Shown in pieces: positions 63,010 through 64,000 of a stretch of DNA of 64,000 nt. The stretch is from assembly GCA_964247055.1 (NCBI GenBank), contig OZ176054.1, forward strand, positions 2,356,001-2,420,000, read 5' to 3'. Under the pieces are notes generated by a model. That model made no database searches. It saw only the letters and a program-made list of their open reading frames with translations, and was not told where the DNA came from. This stretch comes from Paragordius varius. Taxonomy: Eukaryota; Nematomorpha. Every line of letters starts with the position of its first letter. Positions within the stretch are counted from its first letter, which is position 1. Position numbers and translations under genes: made by a program.

Positions 63010-64000
63010 GAAAATAGGGCTTAACAAAATTGGACTTCTATGGTGGCGAATTTTTTAGGACAAGGGCTTAATAGGCGGGTTATTTGATAAAATCGCTCTA
63101 CTTAAATTATTGCTCCTTAGGGGTAATATTTCAGGGCCTATTAAACTTATATGGCCTGATATGTTTTCTAAAATTTGACTCCAAAGTCACGCTGTATCGA
63201 TATGATGGCATAGTTGTAGACGAGTAGTCCCCTACCCAGGGCCAATATAAAAATGTAGTTCGATAAAAAAATTGCCTTTATACGGGATTTCTTGGAATCA
63301 TCATTCATTCCATATGTTCTTAATAGTTTTTGGAAGAAGGGCTCAAAACTAAATATTAGTTCAATGATAGCGCATTTTTTAGGGCGTAAAGGGCCTATTT
63401 AACCCCTAATTAAAAAAAACCGCTCGACTAAATTTTTGCCTTTTTACGGGTATTATTTCAGGCCCTTTATTAACCTTATATGGCCTGATAAGTTTTTTGA
63501 AAATTAACTCCTAAATAACGCATTTTCGATATGGTGGGGCAGTTTTAGGCGGGCAGCTTCCCTACCCAGAGGCTGATACAAAAAAAGCGCTTTATTAAAA
63601 TTTTCTTTTTACGGAGAATGCCTGGAATCATCATTCATTCCATATGCTCTCATTAGTTTTTGGAAAAATTGCCTAAAAACTAAAAAATCATTCTATGATG
63701 GCGCATAAATAACGGCTAATTTTAAAAACCGTACGACCTAATTTTTGCCTTATTACGGGTAATATTTTAAGCAGCTATTAAACTCATAAGGCCTGATAGA
63801 TTTTCTGAAATTTAGCCTCAAAGGCACGCTATTTCAATATGTCGGGTCAGTTTTTAGCGGGTATCTCCTTACCCGGCAGCCAATATAAAAACAATCGAGT
63901 AAAATTTTGTCACGGAGAATACCTGGAATTCTTATTAAATTTTTACGGTCTCATACCTTTGGCGAAAAATCTATTCAAAAAATTGTTTTTGTGGACTTTG
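63010..64000. repeat. Second copy of the 32294-35343 tandem array, cut by the window end
   Basis: This stretch is collinear with about 33900-34870. It shows the same order of CGCTCTACT, GGGTAATATTTCAGG, TCACGCTGTATCGATATG, CCTACCCAG, TAGGGCGTAAAGGGCCTA, ACGGGTATTATTTCAGGC, and CACGCTATTTC with GTCGGGTCAG. It therefore represents the same repeat family inserted elsewhere, probably the same element. Its left terminus is not a recognisable hAT end, so the start at about 63010 is approximate. Confidence 0.85.

Noticed and set aside
1-64000. CRISPR arrays, bacterial operons, rRNA or functional tRNA genes
   Set aside because: None seen; the only tRNA-like sequence is the SINE head at 21653-21865, which has no intact cloverleaf and is flanked by target duplications.

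Overview
The window is AT-rich animal DNA (roughly three quarters A+T by eye). I worked out exon-intron structures by matching conserved protein families across both strands. The proteins point to a metazoan: a Popeye-domain (POPDC) protein, a rhodopsin-like GPCR, a bHLH factor, GAR1, SNRNP40, eIF2A and mitochondrial L10. The most striking property is intron size. Of about 40 introns resolved, ten are only 21-31 nt long and the next smallest is 76 nt. The tiny ones sit at the 5' ends of genes and the long ones further 3'. Very short introns are known from dicyemid mesozoans, and a short-5'/long-3' intron gradient has been reported for schistosome flatworms. A flatworm or another lophotrochozoan with compact introns is my best guess, not a proven placement.

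Layout. Positions 1058-8759 (+) hold the 3' part of an unrecognised acidic, Ser/Asn-rich gene. 12840-13673 (+) is an intronless bHLH gene with a TATA box. 14034-18349 (+) is a four-exon gene of unknown function. 21150-28425 (-) is a secreted or membrane protein resembling the C16orf89/UPF0764 (DUF4735) family, in seven exons, with a decayed hAT transposon and a recent tRNA-derived SINE in its introns. 28462-31298 (+) is SNRNP40 (U5 snRNP 40 kDa), whose ATG lies 36 bp from the ATG of the DUF4735 gene. 32294-35343 is a large non-autonomous hAT-like element filled with tandem repeats. 36457-42224 (-) is GAR1, with a 5.1-kb intron full of foldback elements. 42244-44379 (+) is the POPDC gene, whose ATG lies 19 bp from that of GAR1. 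46406-47743 (-) is an orphan GPCR, 50089-50865 (+) is mitochondrial ribosomal protein L10, and 51865-60486 (-) is eIF2A in 15 exons. 63010-64000 is a second copy of the 32294-35343 tandem repeat, cut by the window end.

The genes are not one pathway. Housekeeping functions in RNA processing (SNRNP40, GAR1) and translation (eIF2A, L10) sit beside surface or membrane proteins (DUF4735, POPDC, GPCR). Two pairs share minute bidirectional promoters. The eIF2A gene also holds a very good candidate for an AT-AC, U12-type (minor spliceosome) intron, with a 1.1-kb DNA transposon nested inside it.

Mobile DNA is abundant and is of the plain DNA-transposon, MITE and SINE kinds. I saw no convincing retrovirus-like or Polinton-like element.
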